A DNA stretch of 64,000 nucleotides from Litomosoides sigmodontis (lineage: Eukaryota > Nematoda > Chromadorea > Rhabditida > Onchocercidae): contig OY718804.1 of NCBI GenBank assembly GCA_963070105.1, forward strand, positions 8,105,817 to 8,169,816, in the 5' to 3' direction. This document shows positions 26,318 to 39,289 of the stretch, piece by piece. The position numbers and the translations under genes were made by a program. Under the pieces are notes generated by a model. The model ran no database searches and had not been told where the DNA came from. It saw only the letters and a program-made list of their open reading frames with translations. Within the stretch, counting starts at the first letter, position 1; every line of letters starts with the position of its first letter.

Positions 26318-26851
26318 ATGACGCTATCGTCGTCGTCGTCGTCGTCGTCGACAACAATATTCGACCTATCAAAGGATGATTTAAGCGCAATTTTGCAAAC
26401 GTTGAAACCAACGATTGATGCGGCAACGGCAAATTCCATGTCAATAAGTGAGCTGCGAGTTCGTATTACCGAGTGGCTCATGTTAAATGATTTGTCAACA
26501 ATGCATCACTTCAAATATTTTGAAAACACCCAACAATGGAAAGTACCCGACAGAGCTGACCACTGCATTTCCTGTGGCAAATATACCGTCTCATCCACCG
26601 GTAACTTATGGGTAATTTAAATGTAAAAGAAAAAGTCCTCACAACAATCCGGAAGGTTTTTATGGCTTCCTGAATGACTTCTGCATATATCAGGAAATGG
26701 CACACCAAAAAGTACTACAACTGCAATAACTGACCAACCACTAACAAGCCGAGAATCGCTTATATTTGTTGGACGATCGACCAATCTACCCTCCTCTGTC
26801 CTGCACATCATAGATTTCGACAAACCTCTCAATTCAAATATCATTTTGTAA
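26318..26851 (+). CDS. Unrecognised 146-residue protein with N-terminal Ser tract
   Basis: Two-exon model: 26318..26600 and 26694..26851, phase 1, donor GTAACT and acceptor ATATATCAG. A TTGCAG acceptor directly abuts the ATG, suggesting a spliced-leader start. The protein begins MTL followed by eight serines encoded by a pure (TCG)8 run at 26327-26350. A helical segment follows (LSKDDLSAILQTLKPTIDAA, then SISELRVRITEWL). Next come CISC and GKYTV, then a polar part and a C-terminus with ESLIFVGRSTNLPSSVLHII. No family is recognised and no signal peptide or membrane segment is evident. Support is the matched splice phases, an open second exon of 52 codons, and protein-like composition. It may be lineage-specific. 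Confidence 0.5.
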
Positions 26852-27531
26852 GCGATAGTTTTCCATCGTTTAGCAAAATATCAATGAATTACTTTTGGAG
26901 TTAAATTTGAAATTTTATTTAAACGTTCAAATTTTCCTCAAATTTTTCTTTAAAAGTTAATTTGAAACATTGTAAATGTAAAAGACGCAACTAATTCGAA
27001 GGAACAATATTGATCACTAGATTGTTGGAATTTTGGAATTTGTTCAAATTATCTGCGAATACTCAATTTCTATGCAAATAGTAAATAACTCCGCGTAACG
27101 TTACAGACGTTTTCACGTATCCCAAATTATCCAGCTAATTTACTTGATAAAATAATGTTCAGGAAAACGTTACACGAAGGGAATGATGACACATTGATGA
27201 GTAGAGAGAAGTACAGTTATGAGTACGAGAAAGATTCGTGCAATAAATGTGCTCGTTGCTCATTTCTAAATTTCCATTGTTTTTCAAATGATCGAAATGA
27301 CTGGAATGAGCCTGCTAAGGCTATCACTTCAGCTACCACTAATTTTTTATGCTTCTCCTGTAAAACTTAGCAATTTTTAATTTCTTCCTTTTATTCCTCA
27401 TAAATGACTGATCGAAATTATTAGCCAATTGATTGCTTGAACTGCTCATTGATCCAAAAATTTTTTGTTCGATACATTTCTTCACGGCCATTTTTTTTTA
27501 ATCATTAATTCGATATACGTATGTGTGTTCA

Positions 27532-27688
27532 GCGATACTGATAGCGATAGCGATAGTGATAGTTATATGATAATGATAGCGATAGTGATGAAATTTTGGT
27601 TCAAAGGTTACACTTTACTTCTATCATTAATTTTCGTGCGTGTACGTGTGTACGTGCGTGAGTGTACGTGCGTGTGTGTGTGTGGGTG
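27532..27688. repeat. (GATAGC/GATAGT)n and (GTGTAC/GTGC)n simple repeats
   Basis: A hexanucleotide-like GATAGC/GATAGT array at about 27532-27590 and a GT-rich array at about 27635-27688. Open frames across them (Asp-Ser and Cys-Val runs) are repeat readings. The surrounding 26852..28258 interval has no supported gene. Confidence 0.75.
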
Positions 27689-28258
27689 ATGAAATGATGA
27701 CATTAATTATTTGTGTTCGCTGAATAATGTGTAATAAACTGCTATTCCTTTCCAACTGTGTTTACAGTTTATATTAAAATTTAAAAACAGGTTGTTTCTA
27801 TTTAATTACTGTAAGTAAATATCAATTAAATATTTAATGATTTTCTTAAGCAAAGAAAAAGTGAGCGATGCAATTAGAAATGCATTTGAAAAATTATTAC
27901 CATTGCGTGCCATTAAAATTTCTCTCATTGCTAACTTCCTTTCTTGCTATTCACCGTGATTTCGAAATTTAAGTTATATTTTGAAGAAAGAAAAAAAGTA
28001 TCATAAAAGTTCAACTACACTACAAATCGTTTTTGTCAGACAGAGAGAATTAGGAAGTGAAATTGCAATTATTTTAAAATTCGATTATAATTTACCACTT
28101 CCCTAACATAAGGCTTCATGAATAGTCTACCCGTTTTCTTATTCCTTTCAAGTCCTTTCGGTATTGTGAAATTACGCTATGATTTCCTTATGACTTGTTT
28201 TTTTTTTTCAAGTTAACGTAAGTTTTGATGATAGCAATCGCAGCGTAGAGTTTTCATC

Positions 28259-29800
28259 TTAAAATGGACGATTGAGAAAGACCTCAGGTAGAAATTTAAG
28301 GTTCGATTCATTGTTCGTCGCAATATTTACGTATTCCGCACGCGAACCACCACTTTCAATGCTAAATTAATTCACTGCATAAATATAAAATTTTAAATTT
28401 GAGAAATTTTCACAAAAAAATTACAACAAATGGTAATGCTGAAATATATATGTATATATATATCATCAATGCAACTAACCGAACACGTTCACTTGATGTT
28501 AAATTTGACGTTTTGGATGTAAACGTTGCAGGAGTTGGTGGTTTCGAAAGTACAGACATCAATTTAAATTTGTGATGAATGTATTCCTTTAGGGCAAATG
28601 AAAATTCAAATCAAATATTATTTACCATTTTAATGTTGGAATTCATCAAAATTTCTGAGATTAAAACGGTCGATTTGCTTAAAAATTTTAAATAATAATA
28701 ATGGCAATCATGTTAGTTTTATAGGAGCAGTTAACTCTGCAGTAATTTGCATAATCAATTACCGTTGCTAGTAACGATTTGTCGAAGGTAATAAAAATTT
28801 CTTGAAGTATATGGCCATTGTGATGTTCCACACAACATTGCAAACAAATGCAACACGTCTGCAAGAGAATTAGCAAGATCTCATCAGTGAAGTAAGCTTG
28901 GCTCCAGAGCTCACCGTCAGCTAATTAATTAATTAATTAATCGTGCAATTATATGAAAAACGATAAAGATCGATAATCTGTAAACGATTAAATATTTTCA
29001 GAAATTTTCGAGCAATTTTTTTTTTTTGCCACCTTGTTCAGCCGTTGTTCGTTGCGTATTTGAGGAAGAATAATTTCACCTGCAAAGAGTATTCCAGCAT
29101 TTTATACAATGCAATTTCACACGTACGACAGCGGCGCATATCAACGATAATCGCTTGCCTTCCACATTGCCCGCAAAAAGCACTGGAACGTTGATAGCAC
29201 GTGATTAGCTCTCGGATTTGCACAATTAGAGCTGAAATAATTAATTTCAAATTTCTTCCAGTGAGAGACATCAATGCGACAACAACTACCATTCTCATTC
29301 TTAGCGACAGCCATCGATTAAACTGTTCAAAAGCACTGCCACTGGCGTCATTAGCACACTTATCGCCTTGCCGATAGTAGGAAGAGGGAAGAGTTGAAAG
29401 TAAGGAAGAATTTACAAAGTAAGGCGCTGTTCATCGTACACTTTGCGCACTTCGCTCGACAGATCGAACACCTCCTCCTCCTCTTCTTCTTCTGTTGCTG
29501 TTTTGAGATGAGTAGTGAAAGTAAATTTAATGCTTAATTGATATTATTGAAATTTGAAGCTAGCATTACTCCATGAAATACTTCCATTTAAATACCATTT
29601 GGCATTGCAAAACTATCATTGAAATGGAAAGTAAAAGAATTACCTACCTGTGTAAGGCAGGTAAAGCATAATGTATGACAGCATGAAAGAATGTACGGCG
29701 TTCGTAAGAAAGCGTCAAATTTTTCCGAACATCCACCACATTTTGGTACCAATGATTGTAAGTCAATGCTGCGTAACAGGTCACGTAACGGTGTTAGCAT
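28259..29800 (-). CDS. RING finger / B-box-like protein (TRIM-type, compact)
   Basis: Six exons give about 230 residues: 29648..29800, 29416..29497, 29080..29231, 28763..28858, 28480..28586 and 28259..28361. The phases agree through to the stop. Residues 21-64 form a C3HC4 RING: C21-x2-C24, C40-x-H42-x2-C45-x2-C48, then a basic KKKRRRR stretch and C61-x2-C64. Downstream CGQC, CRTC, CCIC/CLQCC and EHHNGH supply a B-box-like set of Cys/His. RING proteins act as E3 ubiquitin ligases; the substrate is unknown. There is no NHL, SPRY or filamin domain and no extended coiled coil, so it is shorter than a classical TRIM. The C-terminal ~90 residues are polar and unmatched. The last two exons are less certain than the RING exons. 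Confidence 0.72.
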
Positions 29801-31392
29801 GTGTATATATGTATATTACGTAAATTATTGCTATCCGCTAAAATTTTTCACTTTCAAAATTTGCAAAAAGATTAAATTGAAAAAGCAGAAGAGGAAAAAA
29901 AATTGTTATCGAGACGAATGTATGTATCTTAAACATAAATAGCTTTCACGTCGCAAAGATCACAACGCAACGCTTTCGCGTCGCAATGATCACAATACTT
30001 TACTTTGAAGTCGCAAAGACTATCATCCAGTGGATCGTAAACAATTTTATAGTTGCTTTTACTTTGAGATTATTAATCGCTGTTACCTATCATCCATCCT
30101 TTCGTGCTTTTATTTTGTGCATTAGCAATGGAATGTGAAATGTGTTCCGCCGCATAATGCATGCATGTTAGCATCAAAATCAAAGTGGTCAATTTCAAAC
30201 TGAAATTTCACCTCCCGGTGATATGGCTGACTTCCTCATTTATGAAATTCCTTCCCCTCACAACTTCACACTAACACTTCCATTGCTTCTCGATGACAGA
30301 GTCGTCGTTGGTTGACTTATAGAAGCGAGAAAAAAGGAATTGAATTCACAAAATCAGTGAAATCAAGAATTAGCGTTCTCGTCTTTCCCACACCTTTTTA
30401 TTTTCATCATAAAACGCTTTTATCAAATTTTTTATTTATCACTTTCAAGTGGTGGTAAATTAGTAAAAAATAAGGCAAAAGGAGAAAAATTGAAAAAAAA
30501 ATTGCACTCTAAAATAGAATTTAAAAAAAAAAGAAAGCTATTCTGAAGTAATGGCATATTCATAGTAAAGCATAGTCACAATCCACCAAATGCAAAATTT
30601 TCTGCGGTACAACACAAAAGAGAAATAACATGATGTCATTCCGAGAAAGATAATAATTAATTATTAAATTAACAAAATGAGGAAAAAAAGGTCGTCATGA
30701 AAGGTTACGATTGAGAAAATAGGGCGTCTGGTGGCAATGGAAAAATTGACAGCCACTGCAATTAAACGAGCAAAATTTAAATAAACGATGAAAAAATACA
30801 TCAAAGAAACAAAGGCACCAATTATCTGAGTTAATAATAAAACAAAGCAATTAGCTCCTAAATTCAGTGTTTCTTCCTTTCTCTCTTAAATTTCAGTTTG
30901 AAATATTAAAATTGGAGCGGAACAAAATAGATTATGCAGAGTGAGAGAAAGATGAGAATTGCTTGGAGCAAAAATTTGAAATGCAAGCGGTCATTTTTGG
31001 TTCAAAAGAAAAAGCTAAAGAAATTTCGTGTTTGCTAAATTGAGCTGAAGTGATCAGTGATGCGTTGTTGGAATGACGTTGTCTGGGAACCACTGCACTT
31101 CGTTTAATATCCATTGCTGAAGAAGAGGTAAGGAGTGGCGTCAACACTCACACGGTAAAAGTATCCGCTGGCTCTATCGAAATGGTCACTTAAATCTTCT
31201 CCTCTCTCTATCCCGCGCGCTCTCTCTCTCTCTCTCTCCTTCCCCCTCTACATATATATAAAATTAATAAAAAATGAATTTTCGTTGATTGATCTTTATT
31301 TCTCCTCATTAGTCCATTCACTTGTAAAATTTGCATTTGAAAAGAGAAATTAATAAGCTTTAGAATTACATTTTAATTTCTTTTCTTATCGA
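29801..31392. other. Intergenic with (CT)n repeat
   Basis: No confident gene. It holds a (CT)n tract at about 31220-31239 next to a CATATATATA stretch, and A-rich DNA at 30480-30540. A 71-codon minus-strand open frame at 30932..31147 has an internal ATG after a CTTCTTCAG acceptor, but no motif, and is treated as unproven. Confidence 0.45.
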
Positions 31393-34300
31393 TTAATAGT
31401 TTCGCATGATTTTTTGAAACGGAGAAAACTTCACCTGATCAAATCCACCACGTGTACATTTTTTTAGCCTAGGCTTCCAAACGTGTAATGCATGATACTC
31501 ACTAGGATCTTCAGACGGCTGATCCAGACATAATCCACTTTTGCGATGGTAAAATGACTTCCTCTGAAAAGAAAATGATGAGGTTACTTTTTCAAAAGTG
31601 CTTCGATCCACTGGAAGTAACGGAAGTGGAAAATCCTTTTATTAATGAAGAAAACTAAGCGTCAAAGTACTCATTTCTCTGAAATTATTCCTTCATAATA
31701 ATTAATAATAATAAATAATAATAATAGTGGTAATGATAATGATAATGATATTGATGAATAGCTATATTCAGGAAGCTAACATGAAAATTATAGTCCCAAT
31801 ATTCAACTTCATATTGGCCACATTCCTTCAACTGCACTTCCCAGTCTCGTCGTCCATGCATCGGTCGATATGCGCTAAGACACAAATGCTCGTCCGTTTT
31901 CAGCTGTCCTTCGCCAGTGAGCAACCAAAGCTGAAATTTGCATAATAAGACGGTTTTGAGATGAGAATGTAGCGCTTACTTATTGGAAACGGTCACCTGC
32001 CACATATCAAAGCCCAACGTACAACGAGCTATCATAATGGTAGACTGCTTGGCACCAGGCTCACCGCTTCGAGCTACCAAGCAATTCCGCGACGTGCTGT
32101 GCGAAATCTGAAATTGGAAGAGAAATTTGCAAACCTCAGTACGATCGAAACTTTCAGGTGTGGAACAATTATGCATCGTTGCTACCCTCACACTTTCACC
32201 CAACGGTACCGTCCAATGTAGGCACCCATTTAAACCATCAGTTTGCGATTTTGAATGAATTACCTAAAGCAGAAGTACTCATTGTTCGTTGCACTAAGGA
32301 AGTGTACCTAAGTGTCAAGTGTCTATTTCAGCATTTACCTGCATATTAAACGGTATAAAGATGACGATAGAATGATAGTCCTACCTGCCTAGGTTACTAA
32401 CAGCTTTTCGGTTTAATTAAAATCCACTAATTGCGTATAATTCAAACATCTATGATTACCTTTCCTTCATTTATTCCACTCTATTAATCATCCAGGTGAT
32501 GTTTGTGGAAGTGAAAAATGGAACAAACCCTGCCGAAGGCATTTCCCGGTTGCGGCAAAAAATGATCCTTCCATACATTATCGAGAAACCATTTGAAACT
32601 TTTACAGTGCAAACGTTTTCGCAGCTCGACACGATCACTTACGTCAACTTTTTCACGCATTTTATATGCTTCTGAATTTGCCACCTCATTATTCAGCAAA
32701 TATTTTCATTTAAAAATAAAATTTTCCTAAAATTTCACGAATAAAGAAACTAATTATGCATTTCGCTGTCAATAAAGCAAATAATTAGCATCCATATCAT
32801 GCAAGATTTTCCGTAAACTGCGTAATTAAACTTACGAGGTGCAGTTTTGTAGAAGTGAAACTTCCATTCATCCATCCAAACTTCGGCTACTCGCAACAAA
32901 TTACTGTTCAAAACGGTTCCTGATTTGCGACCCGGAAAATCATGTGGAGAAACCCGGCGGAAGACATGACCCACATGTGAACACGGAAGAATCTCAATTC
33001 GTCCACCACATTGCCAAACATGGAAACATTGATAAGTCTAAGTGACGGTTGTACGTGAAGTGTAATGCATTGTAATTCAGCACAGCATGAATCATTTCTT
33101 CTGGAAGATTAAATGCTAGTACTCCACAAGCTCTACTTCCTACCATCATCTTGCGCTCTAAAGTGAAACTTCAAAACAGACTCTCAGAGACATCTCGATA
33201 TTCTCGCCACCCCATATTTCCATTTCACGATCGTAAGTGCCAATTTCTTCGAAATATTTCCGATCGATACTAAACAATCCGCCGGCCATTGTTGGTGAAC
33301 TGTAAATTCAATTATTTCATTTTTTTAAAGAATCAAATTATCTGAAAGAAATTGTTTTCTTTTAGGAATTGAAATGCTATAGTGATAAAATGATTGCGCA
33401 GGGGTAATGTAAGATACGATGGCAAGTTTAAAACGATCTCGCAAATGCAATTGCTGGCAATCTTTCCAAGTTAGACCTGAACATCGACTGATTTCAAAAT
33501 AAAGGCGCTAACACAATCGGTCTTGTAGGATCATCGCGGCGTGATTTGATCATTTCTTGCGGTAGGGCATACCAGCGGAACTGAAGATTCCAGTTGAAGC
33601 CACCACGAAACAGCTCGATGCCTTTCTGATATGCAAATGTTCGCTCATTGATAACATCAATTACAGGACAGACTACCGCTTTCCTGCAAGTATTACTTCA
33701 AGTAGCAGGTGGTACTTCGGGTGGCGGAAGGATGAAAATACCTGTTCTCTTTAATCCGTGCCAACAACGGTTCCATCCACCCTTTGGTGCATTCGCAGTG
33801 AGAATCCAAAAAGGTTAGCACATCACCCTCTGCCTCCTTAGCGCCCATCAATCGAGCTCTTATCAAACCCACACGTTCATTCGATCGGATCACTTTAATG
33901 TGAACGTGCAATTGTGCAACAAATTCGTCCAATTCAGCTTTCAAAAATTCTATAAGTAAAATAAATTTCGAAAAATATCATAAATTTTCTGAAATTCACA
34001 GACAAACGAAAAGTTCATATGAATGAAAATGTACTTCTCGTGCTGAAATCATCCACCAAAATAATTTCCTTCAAATTTTCACGTGGCGATCTGAGAATGA
34101 CGGACGTAACGGTACGCATCAATGTTGAAAATGCTTCATTGTGGTAAACAATGATGACACTGGTGGTTGGCAACTCCAAAGGAGCTATAAAATTAGTACA
34201 ATTCATTGCTCCTAAAATTACCATTAGTTAAGTGATTTATTTTCATTAATAAAAATAAACTACAAAATGCGCGTTTGCTTTTTTTTTCACATACACAAAT

Positions 34301-35794
34301 AGGTTTTGCTTCGACATTGATGTTTGCGAATATCGGGCAACGATCGATTCAGCGCTATTCGATCGCTTGCCACCAAATTGAACTGAAATTGCGTGCTTCT
34401 GTCAGAATTTTAATTTAATTGACGAACCAGCGCAAATATCACACACTGACGACTGTTGCGCAATGCTGCAATCGCTTTGAATCGAAAAAATTACTGCCGC
34501 CGCCGCAGCAGCAGCAATCTCTCCTCGTCGTCGTCTGTTACAAATGGACGGTTTGATGAAAGAAATACCTGATTGATGGGAAAGGTATCATCGGAAAGGC
34601 GCTCATCCGCTTCACTTAACTTAACCGGTTGTCCACCTTCTCCGGCACCACTAATTGGAGCATAATTATTTGCATTCAGCTGTTCTGAAGAAAAAACGGA
34701 ATTTTTCTTTTAATTTAATTTCTAAAATATTTGCAAATTGACAAGTGTGAAGTTTAAGTGACGATTTACCGGCGGTTAAATTTGACAATTTGTCCTTAGC
34801 AAGATTACCATTGTAATGACCAACGACTACCTGAATTCCACGATTCAAATATGAATTCCTATCCGTGGACACCTCCTCTACATCATCGGTAAACTAAAGC
34901 AATTAGTTGAACAGGTAAATTCGAAACAAAACAATGATTTATGCTAATTTATATCTTCTCATTTGCTCCTGGAAATTTCACACCACTGTCAGGTGAGTAT
35001 TTACTCTCTCTCCTGCAGCATTAATTAAATGGTATCAAATTATAAAAAAACTGAAATTCATAGATGCAAAAGTTATCAGTTGGATGATCGCTTTACTCAT
35101 CAAAACATCCTCCTATGCATCAATTTTCACATTTCAAAAATGATACTGTAAAAACAACGTTACTAATAAAGTTGAACAAAAAAATGGAAAAACAAATCTG
35201 GAAAGCAATGTTGAAATTAAATTAAATTAAGCGAAGGCACAATCGTCCTTTCAGAAATGAGCATGTTCTAGTTGAATTTTTCAAATTTTATGGGAATAAA
35301 ATTTTAAATTCTCCTAGTTGTTAAAGATATCTGATGAAATACATTTGCAAAAGATTCATTAGTAAGAGATTAAACGAAGTTTTAATTTTTCAAAATTACT
35401 GCTAACCGTAATACTGAAAGCTGCGTCATCTACGTGTAACATAGACTATGCTGAATAGGATAAAACATTATTAAAATTGATGTGACCAAGCACGTGGCGC
35501 AATTTATCATTAGCAAATGTTCGGCAGGCATGTGACAAGAGAGAAACAAAGAAGGAAATGTGGCCACCTCTTCTTTCTCTTTTATTCCTTTTATTTTCAA
35601 AAGCAACGAAATTCCACGAAGGAATAATTTATTTTAAAGTTAAATTCAAAATAGCTAACCTTATTTTGCACTATTAGGATGGTAATCGTTAGCAGACTCC
35701 AGCATATTAGAAAAGCCAGGACAAATAAAAGTACAAAAAGTAACTTGCGTAATTTGCGCCGATGAAATACACGCAATAATCGACAGCTGAACAT
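31393..35794 (-). CDS. Polypeptide N-acetylgalactosaminyltransferase (GT27, GALNT11-like)
   Basis: Golgi type II membrane enzyme that adds the first GalNAc of mucin-type O-glycans to Ser/Thr. Fourteen exons, 671 residues: 35660..35794, 34770..34893, 34569..34684, 34295..34382, 34035..34184, 33742..33949, 33513..33683, 33182..33299, 32836..33037, 32529..32671, 32135..32263, 31997..32107, 31781..31930 and 31393..31563. Order of parts: short basic cytosolic tail, one membrane anchor ([20 protein letters not shown]), stem, catalytic domain with [20 protein letters not shown], the metal-binding D253-S-H255 in [23 protein letters not shown] (W360) and VWQCGG, then [20 protein letters not shown], which recalls GALNT11. 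A C-terminal ricin-type lectin domain follows, with CLSAY and SGLCLDQ repeats. The junction between 33182 and 33037 is odd: the only AG acceptor adds about six residues (TYQCFH) before VWQCGG. The DNA around 31697-31752 in the last intron is an AAT/GATAAT repeat. Confidence 0.94.
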
Positions 35795-38619
35795 TAAGAC
35801 CAGAAAATTAAACGAATTATTTAATTGCTAATGACATAATTGTTGCCTAAAACAGAAGAAACAATGGGTTGGGAAAGAAGATGCCATTTTCCAAAACAAT
35901 CACAATTGAGTAGCCTTTGATCATAGCGCCAATGATAATTCGATAATGGCGGTGATAAGAGACGAGGTAGTGCGATAAGAAAGAATTCGATGCTTCTTGA
36001 ATGCTCATGTGGACATTGGAAAGAACCTCACTTTCCTTTTTAAGGTTATTAACAAAAAATTGCAATGATCTCAATTCGACGATCACTTCTCGCCGTTCCT
36101 TCAATGAGCACTCTCCTCTCCATCAATCTAATTCGTACAATTTTTTAGCAATTCCATCAATTTAAAATTCTCGCCCACTCACTCCTTGGATGAAAAACGA
36201 AGCAAGAATTTCTCGCTACTCTGACCGATATATTCTTTTCAAATTTCCGCGAAAATAAACAGATACCATCAATTTACATATATTTTAAATTAGTCAATTA
36301 ACACCAATCAAATTGGTAAACTCTCCTCCGATCAGTAGCGCTACTTCATCTTACATTCTCCTTATGCTACGAATAATTCGCTTTCTTAAATTACTATTTT
36401 AGGTTTGTGAATGAATTAAATTCATATTGTTGCTCTTTATGCTTAAAGCGAAAGGGAGAATTAAGCGCTCAACGTGAAAAGGTCAAAGGACAGAAAGTAT
36501 GATGGAAAATATTTTAAAAATAGAATGAATGGAATTACAGAACAGCATAGTTGGTTTGCTTGTTCCACTACTAAAAGTAAACTTTAAAAAAAAAAGGAAA
36601 AGCAGTAATATTTGTTCATGCTTGCCTATGTTCGATCGACAATCACTCTAATCAATGCGTATCCTGAAGTACATGGAAGATCGATCACTTACGCAAAAAC
36701 CGTGAATATGTCATCATCTTCATAACTTACTCATTCATATTGGATAACGTCAAAAGTTACTTTACTGCTTGGAATTATTGAAGCGTAAAAGCTTTTCATA
36801 AATTATCCTAAATTTCCCTCAAATTTGTCACTTACAGCATACTTAGCGGTAAAAGTGTCAGAGACTGAACGATTTCGTTAAGATAAAAACAATGACATTT
36901 GTTGCATTTCTTGTCATTTAATTTAATTTTAATATTTTTTACTAATTCGAATAGATATTTGATGTGGGAAATTATTGGAATGAATTGACGCTGTGCGCTT
37001 GCGACGTCAAAGCACGAGCAGGCCGCGCTACTTGCAGCGCAACCAATAGCGCCACACGGAAGTTATTCCTAAATTTAATCAGTGTCACCTACACATCCTG
37101 CACGGTTAGCTAATATCATCAAAAAATTTCTGAATATCACACAGCGCAATCGTTCTTCAACTGAGTGATTAAATTATTCCCTTCTTTTCCAAAGTTTTAT
37201 TATAAAAGCAAAAATTTGGAAAATTAAATCTTTGAATGCAATTTTCAGTGAAACTAAACGTTAAATGGCAATTAGCTTAAATGTGATTAACTAGCTGGGA
37301 AAAACATTAGGTTTGAGAAAAGATGAAATTAGAGGGAAGTGAAATTAAAATTAAATGAAAGCGCTAATTAACCTCTCATTCTCAGTATCAACCATAACTG
37401 ATAAAATAATCTCATTCAGAGGGCAGTGATTATGCATGAAATATGTGATGATGGAAGAGCGCAACGACGTATAATTTTCCAAATTTCCGCGATCAATTCA
37501 ATTCCACTCCTATTCCACTTAAACATTAAAACACTTCCTTTTTCTAAATAAATAAAAACTAATTTTATCAATAAAAGAAGTTTAGTTCATAAAGTCTGCT
37601 CATCGATTACTATAAACTCACAATAGTAAGTAAGTAAGTACATTTGCACAACATATCATAGCGGTACATCAAACGTCAAAATTATGCGTGAAATTGACTG
37701 TGAGAGGTGAGAAGTTATTCGGTGTAAATTAAATTCAAAAACTTTGAGGAAAAAATTATAATAATTTTAAGTATCATTAATATATGCCAGCAGCGCTCAA
37801 GGAAAACACGAAACGGTGGAGTTGGGAGACGACCTTGTGCTGTACACATGCGCTGAATTTCTATGTATTGTTGATGTGTACGAGGGGGAGAGGAGAGGGA
37901 GAGGGGAAGGAGAGGTTTGGAAAAAGAGTGGAATAGGTTGTTGAAAGGTGATGGCGGATAAGAATCACTAGAAATGGACGAATGAATTTGTTGATGAAAC
38001 AGTACAGGGATGCATGATAAATGAAGTGGCGCAGACGTCCTCCTCCACTTATTATTAGTAATTTTAACTTCCCATCGTCCAGTAATGGCCCAGTGAAAAT
38101 TGCAACTGAAATTGGATAAAAGCATGGAGTTTGATCTTACCGTAATTTCACTCGTTGCTATCAGTTGACAGTCGCCATGCTTTTGTATTACATTTTATTA
38201 GTGAATTTTCTAAAGAACAAGAGGAAAAAAAAATCGTTGAAAATTACAATTAAGATTTTTTCACTTGAATTTTTAAAATTTTCAATGAATTGAATATTGT
38301 CATTGGATATTTCATCTTTTCTGAAACAAAACTAAACGATTGTGATATTTTAGAATTAATTTTTGCAACTCACTTTTTATGCGAAATTTTTTCAGTTATT
38401 CCGGAAAACAAAAACCAATGGAATGACGAATTATGACTCACTAAGTCAAATTTTATCAAATGTGTAATAGTTTAAAAATATTTCTTATTTCAATTTACAC
38501 ATCAAATTTCACACTGCGCGCAGCATGAAATGAAATGATTGATCGTGAGAGGTGACAACCTAAAATACCGTAGCAGTAGGATTCGTTCAACACTTATTTC
38601 TACGAACTACTTTTGCTAG
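35795..38619. other. Intergenic, no gene seen
   Basis: AT-rich, with an (AGTA)n repeat at about 37625-37641 and a purine-rich stretch at 37880-37925. A 136-codon minus-strand open frame at 37715..38125 is Ser/Pro/Leu-rich low complexity read from that stretch and is not accepted as a gene. The part near 35795 should hold the GalNAc-transferase promoter. Confidence 0.5.
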
Positions 38620-38981
38620 CATTTCAAAGTGTACTCCACCACTACTCGTACGTCATCTCAAGAAGCTACTTTGCAGCGACCGAAGGAAGCTGTCAGCAAA
38701 AGCCTTCCTCAGCTACCAACTACTGGTGGTGTCATGAAGGACGGATGTGAAAAGTGTCGCATTAGCTTAGAGGAGGCTTACTCGGTGTTGTCGCTTCATT
38801 GCGCTGGACTTCGACATTTGCTGAATCGAATTCTAAAAAAGGCGAAAGATTTAGGCAACAGCAGTTGCAGTTGAAAATTGCACAGTGTGTTGCTGGCAAG
38901 CATGAAACTCTCGAATTATTTGCTGAAATTAAATTTGACCTTCTCGAATTTGCAGGTAAACTGCTGCGCTCTTTACGATGA
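38620..38981 (+). CDS. Candidate helical protein with split reading frame
   Basis: A plus-strand frame opens after TTTTGCTAG at 38619 and includes ATG at 38734: MKDGCEKCRISLEEAYSVLS, followed by LHCAGLRHLLNRILKK. A second, overlapping +1 frame continues with GERFRQQQLQLKIAQCVAGK, then HETLELFAEIKFDLLEFAG, up to TGA at 38979-38981. The two look like parts of one amphipathic helical protein. They would join either by one extra base in the A6 run at 38835-38840 (sequence error or disabling frameshift) or by a 68-nt intron from 38785 (GTTGTC) to 38852 (GATTTAG). The latter would give EEAYSV joined to QQQLQLK. No family is recognised. An upstream exon with another start is possible. Confidence 0.35.
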
Positions 38982-39289
38982 CGTGATCTTGTTGACAATA
39001 GCTTTCGGTGCAATTTGGGACTTACGTTTGCATCCACTAACTCTTCACTCTGAAGAATTCAATTATTTCAAGTGTAAAACAAAGAGCGACGTGTGTTGCA
39101 AAAAATTCCTCCAACGCTTGACGTGTTCGGAGAAAGTAAAGAACGTAGCTAATGAAAAGAGCAGAAGCTTTCTTCATTAATATGATGATCAAAATTAATT
39201 GTAATATATAATTTTCAACTATTTTCATATATTGCAATTTAAATGAGAATGTTAAAATAAATCGTTGCGATTGTGTGCAACTCATCGAT

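Noticed and set aside
27155..27370. 71-codon plus-strand frame with several Cys
   Set aside because: No recognisable Cys spacing, no partner exon, and no acceptor before the ATG.
27465..27689. Asp-Ser repeat frame
   Set aside because: Simple GATAGC/GTGT microsatellite read in frame.
30932..31147. 71-codon minus-strand frame with an internal ATG after CTTCTTCAG
   Set aside because: Acceptor-like context is suggestive, but there is no motif and composition is not distinctive; left as unproven.
37715..38125. 136-codon minus-strand open frame
   Set aside because: Ser/Pro/Leu low complexity from a purine-rich stretch; no motif, no domain and no consistent splice partners.
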